Positions 8,896-17,603 of a stretch of DNA of 64,000 nt are shown here, piece after piece. Both the position numbers and the translations under genes were made by a program. This DNA is from Streptomyces sp. H27-H5 (lineage in GTDB: Bacteria > Actinomycetota > Actinomycetes > Streptomycetales > Streptomycetaceae), in assembly GCF_026627505.1 (NCBI RefSeq), contig NZ_JAPNLK010000011.1, positions 62,001-126,000 of the forward strand, given 5' to 3'. The notes under the pieces were generated by a model. The model was not told the DNA's origin and made no database searches. It was given only the letters and a program-made list of their open reading frames with translations. How positions within the stretch are numbered: position 1 is the first letter of the stretch; each line of letters opens with the position of its first letter.

Positions 8896-8950
8896 GCGGC
8901 TGACCTGCGACCAACCTCGCGGCTGGCCTGCGACCGACCTGCGGCTGACC
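8896..8950. repeat. Short tandem repeat, about 2.5 copies of 22-23 bp
   Basis: Units starting GCGGCTGACC or GCGGCTGGCC begin at 8896, 8919 and 8941, just after the VOC gene. They lie in the 355-base non-coding stretch 8885-9239 upstream of the chaplin gene, which otherwise holds the 48-bp dispersed repeat at 9088-9135. Confidence 0.6.
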
Positions 8951-9087
8951 AGGACGAACGATCCGCTCCGCGACCCACGCGCCGCGACCCGCGCACGGCA
9001 GACGGCGTAACAGGCGTTCGTCGGCTGAAGGGCGAACGGGAGCAGGCGCCGCCGGCCCGATCGGCTGCGGCCAACTGGAGTCGTGGG

Positions 9088-9135
9088 CGATTCCTTCGGG
9101 CGAATGAGCGGGCCGGGGCCAGGCTGAAGGCGTGC
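9088..9135. repeat. Dispersed 48-bp repeat, copy A (chaplin upstream region)
   Basis: This segment, starting CGATTCCTTCGGGCGAATGA, recurs at 33023-33069 with about six differences over 48 positions. It sits about 105 bases before the chaplin start. Both copies are non-coding. Confidence 0.65.
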
Positions 9136-9239
9136 GGTGGCCGAAGGTGGCCGAAGAAGAAGAGTGCGGACCCCGCCGGGGTCGTACGGCACGCCTGAGG
9201 GCGTCGCGTAGGTGATGTCAGTCATGAAGGAGATTCCGC

Positions 9240-9479
9240 ATGTCGCGTGTCCTGAAGAGTTTCGCGCTTGCCCTGGCCGCCGGTGCCGTGGTCGTGGGCG
9301 GGGCCTCGGTGGCGTCGGCCGACGCGAACGCGGACGGCGTAGCCGTCGGCTCGCCGGGCGTCCTGTCCGGCAACGTCATCCAGGTTCCGATCCACGTCCC
9401 GATCAACGTGTGCGGCAACTCGATCGGCCTCGTCTCCGTCCTCAACCCCAGCTTCGGCAACACCTGCATCAACAGCTGA
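9240..9479 (+). CDS. Short chaplin (hydrophobic aerial-hyphae protein)
   Basis: A 79-residue secreted chaplin. The signal peptide ends about residue 27 (SVASA), leaving one chaplin domain of about 50 residues with the typical GSPGVLSGNVIQVP, VCGNS and GNTC motifs and two cysteines (Cys58, Cys76). Short chaplins assemble into amyloid-like films that let aerial hyphae leave the water surface in Streptomyces; they lack the sortase signal of long chaplins, as here. AAGGAG lies just upstream of the ATG. A hairpin terminator follows. Confidence 0.94.
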   Translation: MSRVLKSFALALAAGAVVVGGASVASADANADGVAVGSPGVLSGNVIQVPIHVPINVCGNSIGLVSVLNPSFGNTCINS

Positions 9480-9497
9480 CACCGCCGGTACGCAGTG

Positions 9498-9526
9498 CGG
9501 GTGGCAGCCTTCGAAGCTGCCACCCG
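9498..9526 (+). terminator. Chaplin gene terminator
   Basis: Perfect 11-bp arms CGGGTGGCAGC and GCTGCCACCCG separated by seven bases, 19 bases after the chaplin stop codon. Confidence 0.75.
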
Positions 9527-9667
9527 TGACGGCGCCGATGCCCTGTTTCGCAGGGTCCGCCGCCACTTCTTCCCGCGCTTGCGCAACGACGTGGGTATGC
9601 GCCCTGCCGTGCCGTGCCCTGCCCTGTGGCGGCGCCCTCGGCCGTTCCAGCGGCCCCAGGGCTGCCT

Positions 9668-10240
9668 TCAGGTCATTCGCGGGTGGGGGCGGGGCGTGAC
9701 TCCACGCGGACGACGGTGAGCCCGGGCGTCGAAGGCACCCTCCACCGCCGTCAGCCGCAGGGTTTCCAAGGCATCGGCCTGGCGTTCGGCCCGCGCCAGC
9801 AGGCGACCCATGGCCTCGCCGTCAATCCGCGGATCGAAGCGGGACACGATCCGTAGCGCCCGCCAAAGTTCCTTCTTGCCCTCCACCCCCACCCGGATCG
9901 CCTCCAGTTCGAGCACATCGCTGAGCGGCGACCGGGAGATCAATCGCCCGTTGAGCTTCAGACGACCCGCTTTCTCCGCCAGAACGCCCAAGAGCATCCT
10001 GCGATGCCTCAGCGGCACGTCGAGGGCCGTCATGATCTCGCGCAGGCTGTCGCGGTCCGCAGTCACCGCTTCTGCGAGGTCCACGAGCCGCGGTTCGGCA
10101 GCGGTATCCCGGTGGGATCGGGTCATCCGCCGCAGCAGGGCCACCCCGGCCCCCGCACCGGCGAGATGATCGTTCAGATACAGGCCCAACAGGCGATCGG
10201 GATCCGAGGCCCGTCGGGATCGCTCCGGCTTGTTCTGCAT
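9668..10240 (-). CDS. Conserved-looking helical protein of unknown function
   Basis: I do not recognise this 190-residue protein. It is predicted to be mostly helical, with many Arg and Leu residues: an N-terminal LGLYLNDHLAGAGAG segment, repeated amphipathic helices, then a charged Arg-rich tail. The first half resembles ferritin-like or DUF892-like helical bundles in general look only. ATG 10240 follows GGAGG with seven bases between. There is no signal peptide or membrane segment. Confidence 0.65.
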   Translation of the reverse strand: MQNKPERSRRASDPDRLLGLYLNDHLAGAGAGVALLRRMTRSHRDTAAEPRLVDLAEAVTADRDSLREIMTALDVPLRHRRMLLGVLAEKAGRLKLNGRLISRSPLSDVLELEAIRVGVEGKKELWRALRIVSRFDPRIDGEAMGRLLARAERQADALETLRLTAVEGAFDARAHRRPRGVTPRPHPRMT

Positions 10241-10473
10241 GGTCGCGCCTCCGATCACCCGCGCCCCAGGGGGACAAACCGCACACGTCATGGAGACGTC
10301 TGACCCGCCTGGCCGCTCGCAAACGCGCCGGCTGCGTTTGTGTCCGGCGGCCGCCGTCGCGCACGGAAACCCCGGGCGGCGCCGCGGTGGATTCCCGGCA
10401 CGATTCGGAGTCCAGGTAGTGGAACCCGAGGCGGCGGGGAGGCCGTGTCCGCCGCCGGCGGTCTACGCTCGGC

Positions 10474-10794
10474 ATGGTGACGGACAACGAGATCCAACTC
10501 AAAGCCATCGCCGCTCTCACAGCCTTGAGGTCCGGGGCCGACAGCGATTTCGTCTCGGGTCTGCTGGCGGATGTGGTGCCCTCGCAGTTCCTCGTCCCCG
10601 CCGGGGCCGGGCCGGAAGAGACGGGGCTCGCCGTACTGGAACAGGTGTCCCAGCCGTTCAACGCGCTGGTCACCGGATTCATCCTGGCGTTCCAGGCGGT
10701 CGCCGACGCCCACGACGACACCGATCCCGAGAACCCCACCGAGGAGCTTCTCCAGAACCTCGCCCTCACCCTCGCCCTCGACGACACCGAATGA
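10474..10794 (+). CDS. Small hypothetical protein, possibly leaderless
   Basis: A 106-residue acidic protein with no family I recognise; it looks helical (alternating Leu/Ala segments, acidic C-terminus). There is no ribosome binding site, but TACGCT at 10464-10469 lies four bases before the ATG, which fits a -10 box for a leaderless transcript. GTG 10477 is an alternative start. Confidence 0.55.
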   Translation: MVTDNEIQLKAIAALTALRSGADSDFVSGLLADVVPSQFLVPAGAGPEETGLAVLEQVSQPFNALVTGFILAFQAVADAHDDTDPENPTEELLQNLALTLALDDTE

Positions 10795-10953
10795 CAGCGA
10801 GCCGGTCGCCGGGCTGTGAGGCCGGGCGACCGGGCTTGACCATCCGGCCTCACACTTCTCGGCCCCAGGGCGGGTCGGTGTCGGGCGCCGTGGAAAGCGG
10901 CGATCCGCCGGCGTCCGTCCCCTTCCTCGGACGACGGGCGCGCGGCCGTTCGC

Positions 10954-11433
10954 TCATCGCTCGGCGGCCGGGACGAGACCAGGGGCGACCTTGTACGACA
11001 CGGCTTCCATGAGCGGCTTGCGCCTGGTGTTGTGGAACGCGGCGATCCGCCACTGCCCGTCCTCTTCGAGGACGACGGTGTACGTCTGTACCTTGCCGAG
11101 CTTCCGAGGCCGCTTGCCCTTGTACGTGTCACCTCGCCCGGTGATCACCGCTACGCCCGGGCCGTGGAAACGGACGTCGAGTATCTCGTCGGCCAGCCGG
11201 GTGCCTTTGAGGAAGCCGGCGAAGAGCGTGCGGTGGCTTTCCACGATGTCTCGTCGTCCGCGGTAGAGGGTGCCGATGTAGGTGGTGTACGAGGCGCCCT
11301 CGGTGAAGAGCGCGCCGTACGCCTCCGCGTCGTGACGCCCCCATGCGGCGACGAGCTCGGCCGGCACCTTCCGCACGGCGGCTTCCGCTCCGATGGTGGG
11401 GCTGGTGTGACCCATACCGGCGTCTGACTGCAT
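10954..11433 (-). CDS. SnoaL/SgcJ-like NTF2-fold protein
   Basis: A 159-residue NTF2-like protein of the SgcJ/EcaC type: N-terminal helix LVAAWGRHDAEAYGALFTEG, the YIGTLYRGRRDIVESHRTLF segment, and the final strand DGQWRIAAFHNTRR. Members are ligand-binding or isomerase-like and rarely characterised. AGGGGG precedes ATG 11433. It diverges from the MarR gene 11530 across a region with a perfect palindrome, so it is probably the target of that regulator. Confidence 0.83.
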   Translation of the reverse strand: MQSDAGMGHTSPTIGAEAAVRKVPAELVAAWGRHDAEAYGALFTEGASYTTYIGTLYRGRRDIVESHRTLFAGFLKGTRLADEILDVRFHGPGVAVITGRGDTYKGKRPRKLGKVQTYTVVLEEDGQWRIAAFHNTRRKPLMEAVSYKVAPGLVPAAER

Positions 11434-11462
11434 GACGGACCCCCTGTCGACTCACTAGGCTG

Positions 11463-11507
11463 ATGCAGATACTGACTCTAAGCAGTATCTGCATGCGTGC
11501 AGATATC
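11463..11507. promoter_or_regulatory. Palindromic operator, probable MarR binding site
   Basis: Perfect arms ATGCAGATACTG (11463-11474) and CAGTATCTGCAT (11483-11494) with an eight-base spacer, plus a third half-site TGCAGATATC at 11498-11507. It lies between the divergent SnoaL-like and MarR genes, where MarR-family autorepressors bind. Confidence 0.75.
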
Positions 11508-11529
11508 AATGTAGGAGGGGTTCTCCGTC

Positions 11530-12069
11530 ATGGCAACACCCGATGCAACAGCCGATCGCACTGACGCGCACCTGATCTTCCGTCAGTACCTCGACGCCGT
11601 GGGTCTACAGGGCCTGGCCGGCGCCGAGGCGGCCGGACTGCACACCTCGGAGTGGTACGCCCTCAGCCTCATCACTCTGGAGGGAGGCCTGTCCTCCGGT
11701 GAGCTCGCCTCACGCACGGGACTCACCACCGGCGCGACCACCCGGCTCATCGACCGCCTCGAACGCGCCGGATACGCCCGTCGCGCCGCCGACGTCAACG
11801 ACCGTCGCCGGGTCATCGTCGAACCCGTGCCGGACGCACTGGACCGAATCGAGGACATTGTCGGACCGGCTCGCCGCCACATCTCCGATGTGATCAGCGG
11901 TTACACACCCGAGCAGCAGGCCCTGCTCTTCGACTACTTCGCCCGAGCGGCGCCCGCGTTCCGGGCGGCGACCGAGGAAATCCGACAGAACACCCAGCCC
12001 CGGCGGAGCAAGACCGCCACCCGGACGCGGCCATCCGCCCAGGGCAGCGGCGGCCCGGATGCGGGATAG
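11530..12069 (+). CDS. MarR-family transcriptional regulator
   Basis: A 179-residue winged-helix regulator. The DNA-binding region spans about residues 40-105: GLSSGELASRTGLTTGATTR is the helix-turn-helix, and RRAADVNDRRRVIVE is the wing. The C-terminal tail is basic. GGAGGGG precedes ATG 11530. It probably represses itself and the divergent SnoaL-like gene through the palindrome at 11463-11494; the inducer is unknown. Confidence 0.88.
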   Translation: MATPDATADRTDAHLIFRQYLDAVGLQGLAGAEAAGLHTSEWYALSLITLEGGLSSGELASRTGLTTGATTRLIDRLERAGYARRAADVNDRRRVIVEPVPDALDRIEDIVGPARRHISDVISGYTPEQQALLFDYFARAAPAFRAATEEIRQNTQPRRSKTATRTRPSAQGSGGPDAG

Positions 12070-12119
12070 ACGTGCGGAGCCGCTCCGTTGTCGGGCCCGG
12101 CTCCTTGGTTCAAGCGCAG

Positions 12120-12284
12120 CTAGTGCTGTGACCGGGAAGGTTCACCGTGTCACGGCGCCCGGCACGGCACCTCGCCGCGTTGTCGAACCGCCCGAGTACG
12201 TCCAGTACAAGCGGCAGTCCTCCGCCTTGCGATGCACCGCACCGGACACCGCGACCCGGCAAACCTTTCCGGCCACAGCACTAG
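12120..12284. mobile_element. Miniature inverted-repeat element (MITE), about 165 bp
   Basis: The ends are imperfect inverted repeats: CTAGTGCTGTGACCGGGAAG at 12120-12139 and its near-complement at 12265-12284. Pairing continues inward with mostly transition differences, and the middle holds GTAC...GTAC. There is no coding capacity, as expected for a non-autonomous element moved by a transposase elsewhere. Confidence 0.65.
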
Positions 12285-12394
12285 GCGCCGGCGCGGAGGG
12301 AAGGCGTGAGGGCGCCCCAGCGCCTGCCCGGGGCCGGCTCGTCCGTGCCCGTTGTGTGCCTGCGCCACACCACAGGGCGGGCATCCGCCCCCTG

Positions 12395-12898
12395 TCAGGC
12401 CGAAGTGGCCAGGAGGCCGATCTCCGGTGCCAGTACACCCGGTTGGCCGAGGCGCCGGAGGTCCGCCTCCACCTCGGCCAGGTCAAGGACGCCGGCCCGG
12501 ACGGCGTGGTATCGGACCACCGTCCAGAGGAACACGTCGAGGTTGTCGAACTGGGTATCCGCCTCGATGACCTCCTCCTCGTGAAACCACATCGCGACCC
12601 GACCGCCGGCGAGTACGACGAAGTAGTTGCCTCCGCCGTCGGCACCGATCGACCACACGTCGTCGTCCGAGAGCTCCGTCTCGTAGTCGGAGTCGAGGAT
12701 CCGGCAGTCGTTGGCCTCGAAGTCGAAGGCGTACGACCGGTCCTGTATCCCGAGGGTGGGCGGCAGGGCACCCGCACGGACCCTGCGGTCGAAGGCGGCC
12801 ACCCGGCACCCATCCGGTACTTGCGCGGGGAACGTCGCTACGGGCCGTTGGCGCTCCTCAGATCCGCCGCGCGGACAGCCTCGTTCCATCGGCGCCAA
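12395..12898 (-). CDS. Possible SMI1/KNR4 (SUKH)-like protein, start uncertain
   Basis: The C-terminal two thirds resemble the SUKH fold of immunity-type proteins: acidic, with WSIGADGGGNYFVVLAGG and a terminal helix region. The reading frame opens at ATG 12898, which overlaps the upstream lipoprotein gene by 41 bases and lacks a good ribosome binding site; GTG 12802 is an alternative. The N-terminal part may be missing, so it could be a remnant. No toxin gene is adjacent. Confidence 0.5.
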   Translation of the reverse strand: MAPMERGCPRGGSEERQRPVATFPAQVPDGCRVAAFDRRVRAGALPPTLGIQDRSYAFDFEANDCRILDSDYETELSDDDVWSIGADGGGNYFVVLAGGRVAMWFHEEEVIEADTQFDNLDVFLWTVVRYHAVRAGVLDLAEVEADLRRLGQPGVLAPEIGLLATSA

Positions 12899-13520
12899 GT
12901 ATCAGGACGTTCCTGGCTGTTCCGTCCCGGCCGTGATCGCCGTCCCACCACTCGACGAAACTCTGGGCAAGCGTCTCAGCGCCCGGATCTCCGGAAGGCC
13001 CTGCCGGGTAGTCCGTGTTCAGTTCAACGTCATAGTCATGTTCGGTCAGTTGGGCGATGGTCAGCATGCGGACGTGCTCGATTCCCTGCCCCTCGCCCTT
13101 GGTACGGGCCCAGGTGCGGAATCGGTCCAGCATGGTGGCGTCCGTGGTCCGCTGGGTCACGTGGCCGGTGGGCAACCGCTCAGGAGCGTTGGCGACGCCG
13201 TTGAGGCAGCCTCGCACCCAGGCGCCACGATCCGTCTCGGCGGCGCTGCCGGCTTGCAGGGCCCGGCGCGTACAGCCGCCCCATACGGTCTCGCGCACGG
13301 CCGCCCCCTTCCCGGAGGCGTCGTAGACGGCCTTGCCCGCGGTGTATCCGGCACGGTAGGCGGCAACGTGCCCGGGTACGGCAGATGAGCGGGACGCGGG
13401 CGCAGGGCCGTCGAGCGGCTTACCACTGTCGCTGCCGCAGCCGACCAGACCCACCAAGCCGACCAAACCCACTGACGCGGCGACCGTCATGCCGAGTGCA
13501 CGGCCCGAGCGATGATTCAT
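12858..13520 (-). CDS. Putative lipoprotein
   Basis: A 220-residue protein with a lipoprotein signal peptide: a hydrophobic stretch of three GLV repeats ends in the lipobox LVGC (Cys28), followed by GSDSGK. The mature part has two regions, about residues 50-120 with Cys-containing WGGCTRRAL and WVRGCLNGV (a possible disulfide), and a C-terminal half I do not recognise. It is expected on the outer face of the membrane. Function unknown. Confidence 0.75.
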   Translation of the reverse strand: MNHRSGRALGMTVAASVGLVGLVGLVGCGSDSGKPLDGPAPASRSSAVPGHVAAYRAGYTAGKAVYDASGKGAAVRETVWGGCTRRALQAGSAAETDRGAWVRGCLNGVANAPERLPTGHVTQRTTDATMLDRFRTWARTKGEGQGIEHVRMLTIAQLTEHDYDVELNTDYPAGPSGDPGAETLAQSFVEWWDGDHGRDGTARNVLILGADGTRLSARRI

Positions 13521-13728
13521 GGCTCCCCCTGAGCGCGGACTTCCACCCGAGGAGACGGCATCTCGGGGTCATTGGTCGCATCGATCGACCTTGTTCTCCC
13601 TCACCTTGATTGCCCGGACAAGTCCTGGACGTCCCCCTCACCTACCCCGTGTTGTCACAACAGGTGTGTTCCTGACCAAAAGGGGTGCGGGGCCGACGTC
13701 TCCGTGAGTACGCGGTTCGTGAGCTGGT

Positions 13729-14835
13729 GTGCGGCCTGCGATTGGAACGTGGATCCGAGCGCACCGGATCCGAACCGGGGCCGCCTCGCGGTGTTCCGCC
13801 GGCGCTTGGCCATGCGTCACGGGCAGCACGGAGGAGATCGAACGGAGTGGGCAGGCAGCCGCGGCCGGGCGGGGCGGGTCGGACAGGTCGACCGTTCTGG
13901 CCTTCGGCGTCGCCCTGCTGGTGCGCTCGGTCACCGGCGGGCTGCTGCTGGCCGCGGGGGCGCTGATCATCGCCGGGTGGCACACCCGCATCCTGCCGAT
14001 CCTCGGCGTCCTGCTCCTGGCAGTCGTGGCGGCATTGCTGCCCCGGCCGGGCCGGCTCCCACGGCACGCGCCGGTGCTCCACCGCGCCGACGCGCCCCGG
14101 CTCTTCGAGCTGATCGACGAGGTGGCGGCGGCCGTGGGCACGACCGGCGTACACGCGGTGGTGGTGGACGCCGCGCACAACGCCGGGGTCAGCGCGTACG
14201 GGATCCGCGGCCGGCGGGTGATGTGCCTGGGTGCATCACTGTGGGAGGTCCTCTCGCCCCAGGAACGCGTGGCCCTGCTGGGCCACGAGCTCGGGCACCT
14301 CGCGAACGGGGACGTCCGCTCCGCGTTCGTCACGCACGGAGCGCTGCGGACCCTGGCCCACTGGTACTCCTTCCTGGTCCCGCACTCCGCGGTGAGCCTG
14401 GTGCACCTGTGCGCGAACGCCGTGGTGTTCCTGCCGCGCTGGGCCGTCTACGGGCTGTTCGTCCTGCTCGACGCCCTGACGATGCGGGCCTCGCAGCGGG
14501 CCGAGTGCCTGGCTGACGTGGGCGCGGCCCGAGCCGGTTCGACCGCCGCGGCCGTCACGATGCCGGACCGGCTGCTGATCGGCGACGCCGTCGAGGCCCA
14601 TCTGCGGCGCGAGTCGATGGCGGCGACCCGGGCCGACAGCGGCTCCTGCGGCCGCGAGGCGCGCGAGGCCATCGAGCGGGAACTGTGGCAGGGACTTGCC
14701 GCGCGGATCGGCTCGATACCCGCGTCCAGCCTTGCCTGCCCGGCCGTTTGTGCCCCGGACCGACACTCTTCAACCCTGCCGAGGTTCACATATCCCTCTC
14801 GCCGAGCGCACGGAAATCTATGCCAGCTGGAGTAG
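13729..14835 (+). pseudogene. M48-family metallopeptidase, 3' end replaced
   Basis: The core is a membrane peptidase of the HtpX/M48 type: two hydrophobic segments at about residues 55-105, the zinc site HELGH (His186-His190) in GHELGHLANGD, a third membrane region near 225-250, and a possible third ligand Glu259. After about residue 312 the sequence turns into a low-complexity basic run unlike family C-termini, which continue another 50 or so residues. The GTG start is the first in frame and not well supported. I judge the gene truncated at its 3' end, near 14,670. Confidence 0.55.
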
Positions 14836-15383
14836 ATTTTGCGCGGTGGTCTGGTTATGGTTTCTCTCGTAGTCGAGATCAGCAGGGCCTGGCAGAAACG
14901 AACTGCCGGGCAGTAGTACCCGCATTTGCAGTCTGTGGAACGGTGCGGTGGTGGAGTGCCGAAGCCAGTGCGGTGGTAGGACGGCGACGGGACTGGCCAC
15001 TGGACCGGGCGGCCCGTAGTGATCAGGGGCCGCCGTCAGCAGGACCGTGGTCGGTGCAGTGCAGTGGTGGCGCCGACAGTGAGCGCGGTTCGCAGTATCC
15101 CGTTTGGACAAGCAGTTGATCCCGAGGGATGAACGGAGGAGCGAAGCGCCATCAGGATCGCCCGGACGCGGTGACAGGGTCCGGGTACCGCAGGACATCG
15201 ATAGTGAGGTGGTCTCCGGTCAAGCAACCGCGATCCCCGTATGCCCGGCAGATTGACGGTCGGGCGCGCGGAAACAGAAGGCCGACGCGGTATCAGGGTC
15301 GGCAGATGGTGTAGCAGTTCCTTCGGGGCCCGGGTGCCGAGACGGCACCCGGGCCCCTCCACGCGTTGCGCAGAGAGGTGCAA
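14836..15383 (+). other. Long untranslated region, possible ncRNA or leader of the MerR gene
   Basis: About 550 bases with no convincing ORF separate the truncated peptidase from the MerR gene. The composition is lower in G+C than the genes, and the stretch from about 14,990 is rich in short complementary segments. It ends in a very strong terminator hairpin at 15325-15357, only 26 bases before the MerR ATG. That suggests either a separate small RNA or a leader that controls read-through. Confidence 0.4.
15325..15357 (+). terminator. Perfect 15-bp hairpin upstream of MerR gene
   Basis: Arms GGGGCCCGGGTGCCG and CGGCACCCGGGCCCC with a three-base loop. It lies immediately before the ribosome binding site of the next gene rather than after a gene, as an attenuator or small-RNA terminator would. 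Confidence 0.75.
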
Positions 15384-15953
15384 ATGACAGCAGGCGATTC
15401 GAACGGCCGGCTCGATGACGACGACTACCCCGCCTACATCATGGGGCGGGCCGCCGAGATGCTCGGCACCACACCCGGATTCCTCCGCGCGATCGGAGAA
15501 GCCCGCCTGATCACACCGCTGCGCTCCGAGGGAGGCCACCGCCGGTACTCGCGCTACCAGTTGCGCATCGCGGCGCGTGCCCGGGAACTCGTCGACCAGG
15601 GCACCCCCGTCGAGGCGGCCTGCCGGATCATCGTCCTCGAAGACCAGCTCGAGGAAGCCCAGCGCATCAACGATGAGTACCGCCGGGCAGCGGAATCGGC
15701 CTGTCCCCAAGCCCGTCCAGGCCGGTTCATCGGCCCAGGCCTGAGGCCTGGGCATCTCCTCCGGCGGGCCGGCCGCACCCCTGATCTGATCGGCCGAACC
15801 GGCCCGGGGGCGGGGAGACGGCGAAGAAGCACCCCTCATTCGCGCCGTACTCCGGGACCGGCGGCTCAGCGGCTCAGCGGCACAGGGCCGTGTCCACGAC
15901 CTTCTCGACGCGCCGCGTGCCCGCCCCGTCGACCGGGATGCTCGTCACCGTGA
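15384..15953 (+). CDS. MerR-family regulator with a run-on C-terminus
   Basis: The first about 100 residues are a MerR-type DNA-binding domain (YIMGRAAEMLGTTPGFLRAI, then GGHRRYSRYQL) followed by a helix ILEDQLEEAQRINDEYRRA. Related proteins as I know them end soon after this. Here the frame continues for about 80 Arg/Pro-rich residues, passes through a hairpin (15733-15753) that looks like the terminator of the gene, and overlaps the opposite gene by 80 bases. A frameshift near 15,700 is likely. ATG 15384 follows GAGAGG. Confidence 0.7.
   Translation: MTAGDSNGRLDDDDYPAYIMGRAAEMLGTTPGFLRAIGEARLITPLRSEGGHRRYSRYQLRIAARARELVDQGTPVEAACRIIVLEDQLEEAQRINDEYRRAAESACPQARPGRFIGPGLRPGHLLRRAGRTPDLIGRTGPGAGRRRRSTPHSRRTPGPAAQRLSGTGPCPRPSRRAACPPRRPGCSSP
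15733..15753 (+). terminator. Hairpin inside the MerR run-on region
   Basis: Perfect nine-base arms GCCCAGGCC and GGCCTGGGC around TGA. It probably was the terminator of the MerR gene before its stop codon was lost. Confidence 0.5.
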
Positions 15954-17043
15954 CGGTGGCCGCGCGGCCGTCGTCGGTGACCCCACCCCGGGTCTCGTAC
16001 CCGTCGATGTCACCGCCGTGGCCCCAGTAGACACCGCCGCACGACAGCGGCCTGCTCATGATCCCCAGTCCGTAGCCGGCACCGGTGTCCTCGATGGGGA
16101 CGGTGGTGCGCATCTGGGCGAGTTGGGCCGGCGGAAGAAGGCGGCCGGCCAGGAGCTCGGTCAGGAAACGGTTGACGTCGGAGTTGGTGGAGATCATCTG
16201 ACCGGCCGCCCAGCCCACGGACGGGTCGAGCTCCGTGACATCACGCAGGGGCGCGCCCGCCGCGTCCCGGGTGTAGCCGTGGGGATGACGTTCGCGGATG
16301 GTCATGTCGCCGGGGGCCGGGAAGTAGGTGTGGCGCAGCCCGATGCGTTGGATGACGCGCCGATCCACCTCCTCGGCGAACGGCCGACGGGTGACCTTCT
16401 GGACGATCAGGCCCGCCACCACGTAGTTCGTGTTGCTGTACGACCAACCCTTCCCGGGAGGGAAGACAGCCTTGCGCTGGAAGGCGATGTCGAGGATGTC
16501 GCGGGGATCGAGGTAGCCGTGCCTCCGGATGTCGTCCGCCACGAGGTCTTCGTAGTCGGGCAGCCCGCTGGTGTGCTGGAGGAGTTGACGGACCGTGATG
16601 CGGCTTCCGTCGATCCCGTCCCCGCGGACGAGGTTCGGCAGGTAGGTGTCGATCGTGGCGTCGAGGTCGATCTTGCCTTCGCCGACCAGTTGCAGGACGA
16701 CCACCGCGGTGAACGTCTTGGTGCTGCTGCCGATCCGCACCTGACCGTCGACCGGCACCTTCGAGCCGGTGCGTACGTCGCCCACCCCGGCGGTGTAGTC
16801 ACGGGGAGGGCCCTCGCGATCCTGGACGCTCGCCAGCGCGGCGGGCAGGCCGTCGTCATGCACCAGCGCGTTCAGGCCCTGCTGGACGGTGTCCGGCCGG
16901 CCGGCCGCGAACGTCGGCGGCGCCAGGGCGCTCAAGGTCAGGACGCCGACGACCACTGCGGCCGCGGCCGCCACGCCCCTGCGTCGCGGGGCCGTTCGCC
17001 GCTGTCCGGAGGGACGTGGCCTTCGCCATGATTGTTCGCGCAC
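15874..17043 (-). CDS. Secreted serine hydrolase (S12, beta-lactamase fold)
   Basis: A 389-residue exported enzyme. The N-terminus is Arg-rich, then hydrophobic (AAAAAVVVGVLTLSALA) with cleavage near residue 47. The active-site set is complete: SSTK in GSSTKTF, YSN in WSYSNTNYV, and HGG in WGHGGDIDGY. AGGAG seven bases upstream fixes the GTG start. It is a D-Ala-D-Ala carboxypeptidase/beta-lactamase homologue similar in design to 4316-5524; the two are not adjacent and so probably reflect independent family members. Confidence 0.87.
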   Translation of the reverse strand: MREQSWRRPRPSGQRRTAPRRRGVAAAAAVVVGVLTLSALAPPTFAAGRPDTVQQGLNALVHDDGLPAALASVQDREGPPRDYTAGVGDVRTGSKVPVDGQVRIGSSTKTFTAVVVLQLVGEGKIDLDATIDTYLPNLVRGDGIDGSRITVRQLLQHTSGLPDYEDLVADDIRRHGYLDPRDILDIAFQRKAVFPPGKGWSYSNTNYVVAGLIVQKVTRRPFAEEVDRRVIQRIGLRHTYFPAPGDMTIRERHPHGYTRDAAGAPLRDVTELDPSVGWAAGQMISTNSDVNRFLTELLAGRLLPPAQLAQMRTTVPIEDTGAGYGLGIMSRPLSCGGVYWGHGGDIDGYETRGGVTDDGRAATVTVTSIPVDGAGTRRVEKVVDTALCR

Positions 17044-17439
17044 GAGTCAACTCCTGAGGAATCGTTGGGGTACCGGCGATATGTGCCGGGCCCAGCTTGT
17101 CCCGCTGAGGCCGAGCCGGGCGATCCCGCTACCGCCAAGATCGAAAGTGGGGGTAACCCCCGGCGCACCGTGACGTACTCACTCGCCGCGAACCCGGAAG
17201 GGGGACCCGCGGTGAAGACCGGCCGTGTCCTGCTGGACGGGCAGAACATCCAGGACTTCTCCTTCGACTCCACGGGCAAGACCCGCCCCGCCATGGGCTA
17301 CGTGACCCGCCAGGTCACCTTCGTCGCGGGCACGGCCTCCACGACCATCGGATTCGGCAGCACCGTGGCCGGGGCCTACGGGCCGGTCATCGACGACGTC
17401 CGCGTCCAAAGCTGCTGCCCCTGCTCCTGCGGCACCTGA
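17032..17439 (+). pseudogene. C-terminal fragment of a secreted beta-sandwich protein
   Basis: The last about 100 residues look like a DUF642- or choice-of-anchor-type beta-sandwich (RQVTFVAGTASTTIGFGS, then GPVIDDVRVQ) and end in a Cys-rich tail SCCPCSCGT. The start of the frame overlaps the divergent serine hydrolase and lacks a signal peptide, so the 5' part appears lost. The Cys-rich ending recalls SCCDPC at the end of the DUF11 protein at 25189-26592, which also begins with such a domain. Confidence 0.5.
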
Positions 17440-17603
17440 GAAACCTTCAGCGGCCGGCATCGACCGCCGGCCCGCTGAACGTGGACTTCCAAGGACCCGG
17501 AAGCCGGCCCGACCGGACGGCCTGCGTCCCAGGAGACCGGCCGCCGAGCGGGGGTGCGCACGCGCACCTCCGCTCGGCCGCCGTGAACGGGTCGCCCCAT
17601 CCG

